Source: Flectobacillus rivi (GTDB taxonomy: Bacteria > Bacteroidota > Bacteroidia > Cytophagales > Spirosomataceae). From it: DNA of 64,000 nucleotides. The position numbers and the translations under genes are program-made. Where the stretch lies: assembly GCF_030056655.1 (NCBI RefSeq), contig NZ_JASHIE010000003.1:186001-250000 (forward strand), written 5' to 3'. This document shows positions 25,406 through 33,431 of this stretch, in pieces (the first letter of the stretch is position 1; the number at the start of each line of letters is the position of its first letter). The notes below the pieces were generated by a model that saw only the letters and a list, made by a program, of their open reading frames with translations, was not told where the DNA came from and did not search any database.

Positions 25406-25522
25406 TCAGCGTTTAAATCCTTTGATAAGACTATCCACTGTTCCATGAGAATGATTTGAAGTGGTTGATTGACAAGTGTTCAAGGAAATTAAGGTAAGAA
25501 AATAGAGTGTTTTTTTGAACAT
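25406..25522 (-). CDS. Possible 38-residue lipoprotein
   Basis: This small minus-strand frame encodes a lipoprotein-like leader, MFKKTLYFLTLISLNTC, with candidate lipidated Cys17, followed by only 21 residues (QSTTSNHSHGTVDSLIKGFK). It starts 60 bp after the RDD-family gene on the same strand. The signal-peptide form argues that it is real, but it could also be the remnant of a longer lipoprotein. No function is proposed. Confidence 0.4.
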   Translation of the reverse strand: MFKKTLYFLTLISLNTCQSTTSNHSHGTVDSLIKGFKR

Positions 25523-25582
25523 GATAATATAAGTTATAGTTGTAGATAAATTTATGATTGAAAACTCTTTCAATGTCTAAGC

Positions 25583-25972
25583 TTACACTCTGATCATAAC
25601 ACTTCCTGCTGCCAAATCATGAATAGCTCTTCTTTGTGGATTTCTTGAAATAGAAAGGTAAGCATACATTCCAAGAGCAACTTTTATAGGATAGCGAATG
25701 AAAGATTGTAGAATATTGATACGTTGAGATGTGTCCGCGAGCTTGCGAACTCTAATTCTAGTTAAATAGTGCCCTAAGGTGGCGCCAAATGCGGTGCATA
25801 TTGGTTCATAACCTCCAAATAATAAAAGAAATGCACTTAAACGAATCTCGTCAGGAACATTTTTAAAAATACTGAAAAGATGGGTCAAAAGATACATTAG
25901 GATGATTATGAACACTAAGTCGATTATAGAGGATTGCACTCTTTCTCTAAGTAAAGGGTAGTTGTCTTTCAT
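25583..25972 (-). CDS. RDD-family membrane protein
   Basis: This short 129-residue protein fits the RDD family: RVQSSIIDLVFI (Arg-Asp of helix 1), GATLGHYLTRIRVRKL, and a C-terminal RRAIHDLAAGSVMI. RDD proteins are small helical membrane proteins; some act in Na+(Li+)/H+ exchange, but most are uncharacterised. It is possibly co-transcribed with the tiny lipoprotein frame downstream. Confidence 0.85.
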   Translation of the reverse strand: MKDNYPLLRERVQSSIIDLVFIIILMYLLTHLFSIFKNVPDEIRLSAFLLLFGGYEPICTAFGATLGHYLTRIRVRKLADTSQRINILQSFIRYPIKVALGMYAYLSISRNPQRRAIHDLAAGSVMIRV

Positions 25973-26633
25973 AGTTTTAGTTTAAAAGTCAATAAAGTAT
26001 ATACCTATTTTCCAATAAAAATCATTGGTGCAAGGAACTACTTCATTAGAAATGTACTGTTATTTATTAATTATGGTTGGTTGAAACAATTACCCAAAAC
26101 TAAATAATTTAACATAAATAACAATTATTTTCTGCACTAATAATCATTTGTATATGATTAATTCATTTTTGATTTTTGACACGTTTCTTAAAATAAAAAG
26201 ACTACCCCTATTTGTTTTCTGCACCATATCAAAGTAACATTTTTCCGTAACATATACTTGATAAGGATATTATAGAATCCATAGCAATTTGTCATATACC
26301 TGTAAAAAACTAGACTTAAAGCTCCAAGCATTTAGTGAAATGGCAAGATAGAACTCATGATAAGATACAAATCTCCATTCGGCCTTTCTGTAGTCTATTA
26401 AGATAAAAGCTATTCACCCTGTATTGATGATGATGTAGAATTTTTGAACTGAATAATAAAGAAACTCAAAATAACCAACATTCATTCCTTTAATGACGCT
26501 CAAGTGCTTGCATTTACTACCATAAAATAAAAAACAGGTTAGATATTCTTCCTTTTTTCATCATAACTAATACTTAATCAATAACTTAGACTATCACTTA
26601 TGAAGGCTTAACAATCTGTACTATTTGAGACCT
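25973..26633. other. 650-bp AT-rich interval without a recognisable gene
   Basis: The sequence between the divergent RDD gene and the protease cassette is very AT-rich. I see no coding frame of reasonable length with gene-like composition, no strong hairpin, and no TAnnTTTG promoter I would trust. TTCTGCACTAATAAT near 26132 resembles the ends of the small elements at 51.0 kb. Confidence 0.5.
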
Positions 26634-27086
26634 ATGTCAGAGAGTGTATTTAATAATTCAATACAAAATTTTCAATCGCTATGCGCTATGACAACAACAT
26701 CAGAAATTCTCTTGCAATTACTTATTGGAGGTCTATTAGGCTTAGTTGGGCAAATGGTACGATTTGTTGTAGGTCTTAAAAAGCTAAATGACGAAGCTTC
26801 TAATAAAAATGTCACGCTTACCGAAATGTTCCAAACTACTAGGTTTGTTATAAGTCTTATTATAGGTTTTGTGGCTGGGATACTGGGAATAGTCTCTTTA
26901 TCAGAATTTAAAGACAATTTCTTTGACACAAACTTGAAAGGAACAATCATGACCCTTATAGGGATTGGATACGCTGGCACAGACTTTATTGAGGGCTTCA
27001 TCAAAAAGTATATTCCTGAGCAACAACAAGCTTTAGTAAGTACCGATCCTAAAGTACCCAAAGGTGGAACATCACAGCCCGCATAA
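26634..27086 (+). CDS. Small membrane protein, first gene of a protease cassette
   Basis: I place the start at ATG 26634 (150 residues); ATG 26688 (MTTTSEILLQLLIG, 132 residues) is also plausible. There are three hydrophobic segments (about LLIGGLLGLVGQMVRFVVGL, FVISLIIGFVAGILGIV and MTLIGIGYAGTDFIEGFI) and a polar C-terminal tail ending KVPKGGTSQPA. I do not recognise the family. It lies 40 bp before the large exported protein of the same strand and shares its AT-rich base use. The gene order membrane protein, exported protein, protease suggests a dedicated module. Confidence 0.7.
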   Translation: MSESVFNNSIQNFQSLCAMTTTSEILLQLLIGGLLGLVGQMVRFVVGLKKLNDEASNKNVTLTEMFQTTRFVISLIIGFVAGILGIVSLSEFKDNFFDTNLKGTIMTLIGIGYAGTDFIEGFIKKYIPEQQQALVSTDPKVPKGGTSQPA

Positions 27087-27126
27087 ATTTGGTTTATATT
27101 CTTTCTACTAAAATCTCTATATCACT

Positions 27127-29379
27127 ATGAAAAAGCACATCATTCTTATTGCACTTTTGTGCATCATTGCAAATACAAGCATATATGCCCAGACTAATTA
27201 TCTGAACGAAGCAAAGTATATTTCAGAGGTTATTAAAAAAATTGAGGTTATCAAAAAAAACGATGCAAACATCAATGACACCACTTTAAAGTTAAAAATT
27301 GATAACTATAGGGGTAAAAAGCAACTTGTAAGTGAAAATGATAAAGCGTTTAATGCATTATACAAAAAACTTTTACCCCAAACAGCGACCAAGCAAAATA
27401 CTGGTAATCAGCCCGTTATCCACGAAACCCCAAAGACTAACTCAGGTAAAGCCCCCACAGGTGTAGGAAATCAACCCAGCCCACCTGCAAATAGAATAAC
27501 CCCTCCAAAAAATAATACTCAGCATACAGATGATACTGTTACTATAAAGGAAAGCTTAGTTGAAACACAACTTAAAGAAGAAGAAGCTAAAAAGGAATTA
27601 AGATATATCCTTTATATAATGAATCATGATGATGTCGACCAAACTATAATTGCTGATGTCCCTGAAAAATTTGGTGCTTTTGCAGAACAGCAAAAAATAG
27701 ATAAAAATATTGATGGAACCTCAGGTGATAATTCAACAAATTTTGCCTTTCCAGAAACACAAATAATATATGGTATAGTTGACTTTACCATTAGCAGAGC
27801 AAAAGAGCAATTGGTAGAAAAATATTTGGCTGGATGGTATGATAAGCTAGATTCAGTACAAATTATTAAAGAACTGATACCCCAAACCTTAGGAACCCTA
27901 AAAGCTTTTAATGAAGAACAAAGCCTAAGCATGGCAAGGTTTGGCGATAAGTGGAAATCGGCCTTTCAGGAAGACTTACGAAATGTACCATTGGCTTTAC
28001 AAAAAGAATCGTTTGTAAAATTACTTTTAGATAAAGCAAAAGTAAGCGATACAGACAGTAAGCAAGTGGCACCAATTATATCAGGTGGTAGCAAATTGGT
28101 TTATGATTTATACCTCAAGAAGCACTTAGTAAATTCTGTTAGTGATTTAAGTACTGACTACCTCTTAGAAAAAGATAAGGGTTGCCCACAACCCTTTTTT
28201 AAACAAGCCATAGTATTGACAGATATACTATTAAAAGCAGGCGGCGTAATGAAAGATAATGATACGTATAAGCCTGTAAGTGTAGAGGGATTTAAACAAA
28301 TGGATACAGATGCTTGGAAAGCATTTATCAAATTATTATATACTAAGCACCAAAAAGAACTAGCATTTGCTTTAGGTAATGATAGCAATAACATTATAAC
28401 CAAATTATTAGACAACAAAAATGCAGAGGTAGACGATTTTGCCAACCTATTCAAAAAGACTATCTCGTTGATAAGTACTTATCAAACCATGATTAATGGC
28501 GGGGAGAATCAAACAGAAAGTAAACTGAGTTTTGAAGATAGCAGAAAGCTATTTGAGTTAAGCTTTCAACTGACAGAACAAAGTGTAGATATACTATCGT
28601 ACCTTATTAAGAATAACGGGGATGATACTGAAAAACTTATAAATTTTAAAAAGGACAGTAAGGAATATTACACAGCCATATCTGAAATAGCCGAAGGCGT
28701 GGCCAATAAACAATATGGAGATGTGGTAGATGGTACGTTGGGCATCATGCGATTAATTGATACACAGAACAAAATAACTGATGTAATAACTAAACTACAC
28801 ATCTATGGTAGTTTTATGATAAATATCATTAATGCCAAAACAGCCGACGAAGTAAAGACAGCCTTAGAAGAACTAATCCCAAAAAATTTATATCAACTAA
28901 AAAACACCCATTCATTTAGTATATCATTGAGTGCTTATCCAGGTATTTTTGGAGGTTGGGAGAAAATAACTAAAACAAATACTGAAGCCGCATCAATATC
29001 TGCTTTTATGCCAATGGGTATAGATTTTAGCATTGGAAACAAAAAGAAGGGTTCAACTAAGAGTTTTTCAAGTACTAATCTTTTCTTGCAATTTTTAGAT
29101 TTTGGTGCTGTGCTGAACTACCGATTAAATAGCAAGGAAGATGAAGAAGCTAGCCCCAATGTTACCTTTAAGCAATTGCTTTCACCAGGGTTCTCTGTAA
29201 TGAGGCATTTCAAGAACTCGCCTTTGGTAATAGGAGCAGGGGTAAATTATACGCCATCGCTCAGAACTGTGAATGTTGCAGGTAATGAATATAAAGATAA
29301 TGCTTGGCGTATAGGGCTGTTTTGTGCGGTAGATGTTACCTTTTTCCATTTATATAATTCCAAAAAAATACTGAAATGA
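27127..29379 (+). CDS. Large exported protein with helical periplasmic part and barrel-like C-terminus
   Basis: The 750-residue protein has a signal peptide ending SIYAQ (residue 22). A proline/asparagine-rich low-complexity linker lies at about 90-140, after which a long, mostly helical region of unknown fold runs to about 600. The last 130 residues alternate aromatic strands (LFLQFLDFGAVLNYRL, LVIGAGVNYTPSL, WRIGLFCAVDVTFFHLY) as in an outer-membrane barrel fragment. I do not recognise the family. The stop overlaps the start of the trypsin-like protease gene (ATGA), so the two are translationally coupled. Confidence 0.8.
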   Translation: MKKHIILIALLCIIANTSIYAQTNYLNEAKYISEVIKKIEVIKKNDANINDTTLKLKIDNYRGKKQLVSENDKAFNALYKKLLPQTATKQNTGNQPVIHETPKTNSGKAPTGVGNQPSPPANRITPPKNNTQHTDDTVTIKESLVETQLKEEEAKKELRYILYIMNHDDVDQTIIADVPEKFGAFAEQQKIDKNIDGTSGDNSTNFAFPETQIIYGIVDFTISRAKEQLVEKYLAGWYDKLDSVQIIKELIPQTLGTLKAFNEEQSLSMARFGDKWKSAFQEDLRNVPLALQKESFVKLLLDKAKVSDTDSKQVAPIISGGSKLVYDLYLKKHLVNSVSDLSTDYLLEKDKGCPQPFFKQAIVLTDILLKAGGVMKDNDTYKPVSVEGFKQMDTDAWKAFIKLLYTKHQKELAFALGNDSNNIITKLLDNKNAEVDDFANLFKKTISLISTYQTMINGGENQTESKLSFEDSRKLFELSFQLTEQSVDILSYLIKNNGDDTEKLINFKKDSKEYYTAISEIAEGVANKQYGDVVDGTLGIMRLIDTQNKITDVITKLHIYGSFMINIINAKTADEVKTALEELIPKNLYQLKNTHSFSISLSAYPGIFGGWEKITKTNTEAASISAFMPMGIDFSIGNKKKGSTKSFSSTNLFLQFLDFGAVLNYRLNSKEDEEASPNVTFKQLLSPGFSVMRHFKNSPLVIGAGVNYTPSLRTVNVAGNEYKDNAWRIGLFCAVDVTFFHLYNSKKILK

Positions 29380-30056
29380 GCGATATTTATAATGGAATGC
29401 GGATAATTAGAAGAGGAACAACTAATCCGGGAACATTAGGCGGTTTTTTTACTTTTGGCGGAGATGAAATCTTTGGAATATCCAATAATCATGTATTGGC
29501 AAATCTGGGACAATGTAAAATGGGAGATAAAATATGCAAGTCTGGTTCACAAATTGTAGTAGGCTCACTTCAATGTTGGATAGAGATAAATAGCGAAAGT
29601 ACAAACTATCTTGATGTTGCCTTATTTAAACTAGCCCCAGATGCAAGACCTTATTGGAGAAGGCTCTTAGATGATAAAACAGTACCCGGAGAAATTCGAA
29701 TGGCCGAAGAAGGCGAAAGGGTGTACATGGTTACCAATAACGGCTCAACCAAACAAGGGATAGTTAGTCAGTTATTTATCGATAAAGAGTACTTGGTTAG
29801 CTTTGGTGATAATGAATACGCTTTTACAGGACTTTCCGAAGTAACCTCTTTATCTGCCAGTCCTTTCTCTGAACCTGGTGAATCAGGAAGTTTGGTATTT
29901 AGTAGAGCAAACAACGACGTAATAGGTGTTTTAATGGGAACGAATGAAAACAATAAAGCTCGGAGTTATTATGTTCCCTTTGTTCACGATAATCTTGGTA
30001 TTTGTGCGGTGTACCCCAGTATTGAGGTTTGGAATCCCTATAAGAATTTTGCTTGA
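29376..30056 (+). CDS. Cytoplasmic trypsin-like serine protease domain protein
   Basis: At 226 residues it has no signal peptide and consists essentially of a chymotrypsin-fold protease domain. The apparent triad is His39 (ISNNHVLA), Asp80 (YLDVALF) and Ser170 (GESGS). The sequence GTLGGFFTFGGDEIFGIS is the usual strand before the catalytic His. All three residues are present, so activity is plausible. A leaderless protease behind two envelope proteins is unusual; it may cleave a cytoplasmic target or a partner. It overlaps the upstream stop by 4 bp (ATGA) and is the last gene of the cassette. Confidence 0.8.
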   Translation: MSDIYNGMRIIRRGTTNPGTLGGFFTFGGDEIFGISNNHVLANLGQCKMGDKICKSGSQIVVGSLQCWIEINSESTNYLDVALFKLAPDARPYWRRLLDDKTVPGEIRMAEEGERVYMVTNNGSTKQGIVSQLFIDKEYLVSFGDNEYAFTGLSEVTSLSASPFSEPGESGSLVFSRANNDVIGVLMGTNENNKARSYYVPFVHDNLGICAVYPSIEVWNPYKNFA

Positions 30057-30144
30057 CAATGTTATTCTACAAACAAATGATTGAAATATTTTATAGGTTA
30101 TTTGATGAACTCAAATAAGTTGGTTTCTTTAGACTCAATGAGTT

Positions 30145-30184
30145 TAGATTGTGATTTAGAAATATTTTTCTAAATCACAATCTA
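30145..30184. terminator. Bidirectional terminator between protease and thiD
   Basis: Perfect 18-bp arms (TAGATTGTGATTTAGAAA at 30145-30162, complement at 30167-30184) with a 4-nt loop lie between two convergent genes. Confidence 0.75.
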
Positions 30185-30194
30185 GCTTATTTTA

Positions 30195-30989
30195 TCAAAT
30201 ATGCTTCAAAGGACCATTTCCTCCTCCTAGTTGATAATCTTTTCCTCCTTCGATGGACTTAACGACGTATTCTGTTGCCCGTTCGACTGCGTATTCTACA
30301 CTAAATCCTTGTGCTAAATTTACTGCTATCGCCGACGATAATGTACAGCCCGTACCATGGGTATTGTTGGAATTTACTTTTTTGTGGTCTAAAAAGAATA
30401 TTTCTCCAGAAGATTTGACCAAACAATCTGACAGTACTTCCTCTTCTAGATGTCCACCTTTCAGCAAAACACTTTTTGCGCCAAATTTCAAAAGCTCCTT
30501 AGCTGCTTCTGGCATTTGATCTTTTTCTTTGATTTCTTTCCCCAGTAGCCAGCTCGCCTCTGTAAGATTGGGTGTTAGCACGGTTACCAACGGAAAAAGT
30601 TGCTCAATCATCAACTGTATGCCTTCCTCGTCCAGCAATGGGTGACCACTAGATGATAAAAACACAGGATCAAGCACGATAGGTACTTTAGGAAACTGAC
30701 TCAATATATCGACCACCTCCTTGACAATTTCAAATCGGTGTAACATACCAATTTTGATGGCGAGGGGCTTAATGTCTGTTAGAATTGCCTCTACCTGTTC
30801 TCTAACCGCCTGTGCTGGTACAGGATAAATACCACTCACTCCTAGGGTATTTTGAACTGTAATGGCAGTAATCGCTGTACAGGCGTAACCACCCAGTGCT
30901 GCAATGGTAATCAAATCTGCCTGAATTCCTGCGCCAGAGGAAGGGTCAGAACCAGCAATGCTTAAAACAGGAAAGTACGTTTTCTTCAT
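30195..30989 (-). CDS. thiD: Hydroxymethylpyrimidine/phosphomethylpyrimidine kinase
   Basis: This 264-residue protein belongs to the ThiD branch of the ribokinase superfamily: SIAGSDPSSGAGIQADL at the N-terminus (substrate binding), TPNLTEASWLLG, VLLKGGHL, and the anion-hole/catalytic NTHGTGCTLSSAIA near 210. It phosphorylates HMP and HMP-P in thiamine biosynthesis in the cytoplasm. The length and all motifs are normal. No other thi gene is nearby, so it may serve salvage or be a dispersed biosynthetic gene. Confidence 0.96.
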   Translation of the reverse strand: MKKTYFPVLSIAGSDPSSGAGIQADLITIAALGGYACTAITAITVQNTLGVSGIYPVPAQAVREQVEAILTDIKPLAIKIGMLHRFEIVKEVVDILSQFPKVPIVLDPVFLSSSGHPLLDEEGIQLMIEQLFPLVTVLTPNLTEASWLLGKEIKEKDQMPEAAKELLKFGAKSVLLKGGHLEEEVLSDCLVKSSGEIFFLDHKKVNSNNTHGTGCTLSSAIAVNLAQGFSVEYAVERATEYVVKSIEGGKDYQLGGGNGPLKHI

Positions 30990-31147
30990 AACAACAAATA
31001 TACAAATTGCCTACAAAGCATAAGACACAATCGTAACACTAATTGTTTCCGATAGTTTTATTTTCTAGGAAAAGTTATTTTTGTTGTCTCTATTTTACAA
31101 ATCTTTTCTGCAATAAGTGCAAAAAGTTATTAATAAATGGTGGATCC

Positions 31148-31666
31148 TCACTTGAAAGTATCCACAACTTGAACAAATAGTGCTGAGATGAGGGGCAAAT
31201 GTCTAAAATTGGTTGGCTGAAACAAATCCATGCGCCAGTCAAGTTTATTTAAGACTGCCATCAGTTTTAAGTTGGAAGAAAAACAGTTTCTGATATTACG
31301 TCTTGTCAAGGGCTTTACTTCACCATAAGCACCATCGCTAAAATAATAGGAAAAAGAACTCAAATCGGTCGCATTTTGGACTCGGTAAACCCACAGTCCT
31401 TCGGTTGAAACTACTTCATAAGTTCGATTTTCGGTGAAACGCCATTGTCTACCCTTGAACTTATATCCATAGGCATTATCGGAAGAATAGATGATTTTTG
31501 AACCATTATTCTTTATGCTTATAGTGGCAAATCGTTCGTGAATTTTGGAATCTTCGGGGCGATAGACTTTATTTTCGATAAAATCTTCAGCTGTTAAAAA
31601 TACCCCATCTTGTGCTTGTGAAAGAAAAGAGATAAATAGAAAAAGAAGTGTATAAAGTCGATTCAT
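31148..31666 (-). CDS. Secreted protein of unknown function under a candidate Pho box
   Basis: I start at ATG 31666 (MNRLYTLLFLFISFLSQAQ, a signal peptide), giving 172 residues. The longer reading to 31687 runs into the promoter. The mature protein has mixed charge with a GRQWRFTENRTYEVV strand region and a C-terminal RRNIRNCFSSNLKLMAVL segment; no family is recognised. Four 11-bp-spaced units with a -7-like box lie directly upstream (31687-31742). That arrangement, shared with the PhoB-like gene, suggests induction by phosphate starvation. Confidence 0.7.
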   Translation of the reverse strand: MNRLYTLLFLFISFLSQAQDGVFLTAEDFIENKVYRPEDSKIHERFATISIKNNGSKIIYSSDNAYGYKFKGRQWRFTENRTYEVVSTEGLWVYRVQNATDLSSFSYYFSDGAYGEVKPLTRRNIRNCFSSNLKLMAVLNKLDWRMDLFQPTNFRHLPLISALFVQVVDTFK

Positions 31667-31686
31667 GGTTCTGAAATTTGTTTTCA

Positions 31687-31742
31687 CAAAGGTGAAAATC
31701 CAAACTCAACCCATGATTAACGAAAAATTAATTGAATGTTAA
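31687..31742 (-). promoter_or_regulatory. Candidate Pho box and -7 element of the secreted 172-residue protein
   Basis: On the minus strand units start every 11 bp: TTAACA (31742), TTAATT (31731), TTAATC (31720) and TTGAGT (31709). The -7-like CACCTTTG (31694-31687, one mismatch to TAnnTTTG) begins 15 bp from the start of the last unit, as in the sites at 13.4 and 43.1 kb. Confidence 0.55.
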
Positions 31743-31802
31743 ATGAGATTCAGAAATCTGAATACTTGGTAATGATTTGGTAATATTGAGTACTGTGATG
31801 TT

Positions 31803-31846
31803 ATTAGTTATGGGTATATCCGTTATTTGAAGGCACGCATCATAAC
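31803..31846 (-). repeat. ATTAG-family element, partial copy
   Basis: Read on the plus strand, ATTAGTTATGGGTATATCCG continues to TTATTTGAAGGCACGCATC. It aligns with the reverse complement of the right half of the 21744-21940 element, including an identical CGTTATTTGAAGG. Confidence 0.55.
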
Positions 31847-31895
31847 TAGTTCAAGACTAAGTCTTGGACTAATTATTTTAACAGTTTTGAAACTG
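31847..31895 (+). repeat. TTCAAGACT-family repeat, copy 1
   Basis: TAGTTCAAGACTAAGTCTTG continues to GACT, then ACAGTTTTGAAACTG. The reverse complement of 50917-50963 gives the same order of blocks (TAATTCAAGACTTAGCCTTG, GACT, ACAGTTTAAAACTG). Both are intergenic. Confidence 0.6.
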
Positions 31896-31977
31896 AAGGA
31901 ATTACTAGTCCGTGGCGGAATTCCGAACTAGTTATTAGTCTTGTACGAAAGTTTACGTTGTTTGTTTTAAAATAAAA

Positions 31978-32046
31978 TTGCTGTAGTGGCAACCCTTGCG
32001 GTTGCCCAACTCAACATGACAACCGCAAGGGTTGCCACTACAGCAA
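31978..32046. repeat. Hairpin element with perfect 27-bp arms, copy 1
   Basis: The arms at 31978-32004 (core GGCAACCCTTGCGGTTG) and 32020-32046 are exact reverse complements around a 15-nt loop. A second, less perfect copy at about 55909-55962 shares the arms and a related loop (ATGTTGA). It has no coding content. It could act as a bidirectional terminator or be a small mobile palindrome. Confidence 0.75.
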
Positions 32047-32128
32047 AATACTTATGATAATAACGCTTCTGAACAACAGAAAATCTTTCGTACTGCCAGT
32101 TATAGCCAATTAAATCATGTGGTATTAT

Positions 32129-33283
32129 CTACTGAGAAAAAACTTCCTTTATCCTCTTTTCGGCATAGCCAGGAGAAGTGGTCATCCCCTTGCCCCCAAT
32201 GCCCGTAGCGATATAAATTTTGTTTTCAAGTTGATGCTCGTAGATACCTCCATCGGCAGTTTGTGAGTAATAGCCAGCCCAATAATTTTGAATATTCCAA
32301 TTTGGTAATTTCATAATTCGTTGTGCTTCTTTCAAGATCAACTGGTTGATGTCCATATCAATGCCGAAATCAAGCGTGGCATTTTCGTTTACACTAGCAT
32401 ATTCATGAGAATCACCAATAATAATTGAGCCATTAAAGGCTTGTTTAAATAGAATGTGAATTCCCCAAGCATTATACGGTTTTTGCCATTCTGGTTGTGA
32501 TATTTGAGGATATGAGGCACAAGATTTAAAGCTGTCATAACGACGAATGCTCAACCCAGACAAGATATTTCCTTTAATTTGGACATCTTTTAAAGGATAA
32601 GTTGACATCATATTGAGTTTGCTCACTTTCATGCCGCTGTTTTCAAACAAGCTTGGAAACAATGCCTTGAAATCTCTACCATTACAAATTGTTACTTTTT
32701 CAGCATAAAACTTTTCACCTTTTGAGCTAACGACTTCACAAATCCCATTTTTTATCTGACAATCTACAATTGTGGTATTATTTACAAAATCAAGACCCCA
32801 TTTTTTGATGAGTATTTCTCGTACACGATGTACCATTGTTCGTGGTTCTACCGAAAATTCATTAGGAAAAAACAAGCCTAGTTTGTAGTATTCATTTTGA
32901 AGCATCGGCATACGCTCAAAACAAACTTTTCTATTCATAAGCTCACAAGCGTATCCTCGAATTTTGAACAACGCACGCGCCTCCTCCAACAACTTAGCTT
33001 CATCATCATCTGAAGCAAAATAGTAGGAGCCATTTTTACGAGCTGTAATATCTGTCAGGTCTTGAAGATTTTGATATATCTCTAACGAACGTCGACCATA
33101 TTCAAACCATGTATCAAGGGCTTGTCCAGAGGGCACTACTTGTCCAAAATTTCTTACGGTAGCTTCCATCGGTTCTGAGTCTTTTTCAATCATCAGCACC
33201 GATTTCCCCATTTGTAAAGCATGGTAAGCATGGAACGTTCCAAGATTTCCTGCTCCCACCACAATCAAATCATATTTTTTCAT
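32129..33283 (-). CDS. TIGR03364-type FAD-dependent oxidoreductase of phosphonate clusters
   Basis: The 384-residue DAO-family flavoenzyme has an N-terminal dinucleotide-binding motif, VVGAGNLGTFHAYHAL, followed by an acidic strand end (IEKD), and a C-terminal IATGIGGKGMTTSPGYA FAD-binding segment. The early EATVRNFGQVVPSG segment is characteristic of the TIGR03364 family, which accompanies phosphonate degradation genes and is thought to oxidise aminophosphonates such as 2-aminoethylphosphonate or its N-methyl derivative. It lies 148 bp downstream of the phosphonatase-like gene on the same strand, with a hairpin between them. The exact substrate is inferred. Confidence 0.82.
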   Translation of the reverse strand: MKKYDLIVVGAGNLGTFHAYHALQMGKSVLMIEKDSEPMEATVRNFGQVVPSGQALDTWFEYGRRSLEIYQNLQDLTDITARKNGSYYFASDDDEAKLLEEARALFKIRGYACELMNRKVCFERMPMLQNEYYKLGLFFPNEFSVEPRTMVHRVREILIKKWGLDFVNNTTIVDCQIKNGICEVVSSKGEKFYAEKVTICNGRDFKALFPSLFENSGMKVSKLNMMSTYPLKDVQIKGNILSGLSIRRYDSFKSCASYPQISQPEWQKPYNAWGIHILFKQAFNGSIIIGDSHEYASVNENATLDFGIDMDINQLILKEAQRIMKLPNWNIQNYWAGYYSQTADGGIYEHQLENKIYIATGIGGKGMTTSPGYAEKRIKEVFSQ

Positions 33284-33313
33284 TAGTCGTTTTTTAGGGA
33301 CAAAGTGTCAAAT

Positions 33314-33342
33314 GCACAAAGTGATTTGTCTTCACTTTGTGC
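33314..33342 (-). terminator. Hairpin between phosphonatase-like and FAD oxidoreductase genes
   Basis: Perfect 11-bp arms GCACAAAGTGA (33314-33324) and TCACTTTGTGC (33332-33342) enclose a 7-nt loop. On the minus strand an ATTTGAC stretch follows, not a strong T-run, so it may attenuate rather than stop transcription. Confidence 0.5.
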
Positions 33343-33431
33343 TTATAGAGCATAAATAAAAAATTGTCATTTAGCTCACAGTCAGCGTGTTTTTACTACC
33401 TATTTTTGTTTAGATAGTTGTGCAGAAGCAC

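Larger units (their letters stand above)
31667..32128. other. Repeat-rich non-coding interval
   Basis: From left to right it holds the Pho-type promoter of the preceding gene, a partial ATTAG-family element (31803-31846), a TTCAAGACT-family repeat (31847-31895) and a very strong hairpin element (31978-32046). The hairpin is flanked by an inverted pair GTACGAAAG (near 31955) and CTTTCGTAC (near 32087). No gene is seen. Confidence 0.6.

Noticed and set aside
32020..32046. Perfect hairpin considered as a CRISPR repeat
   Set aside because: There is one inverted pair and no array of spaced direct repeats. No cas genes are present in the window.
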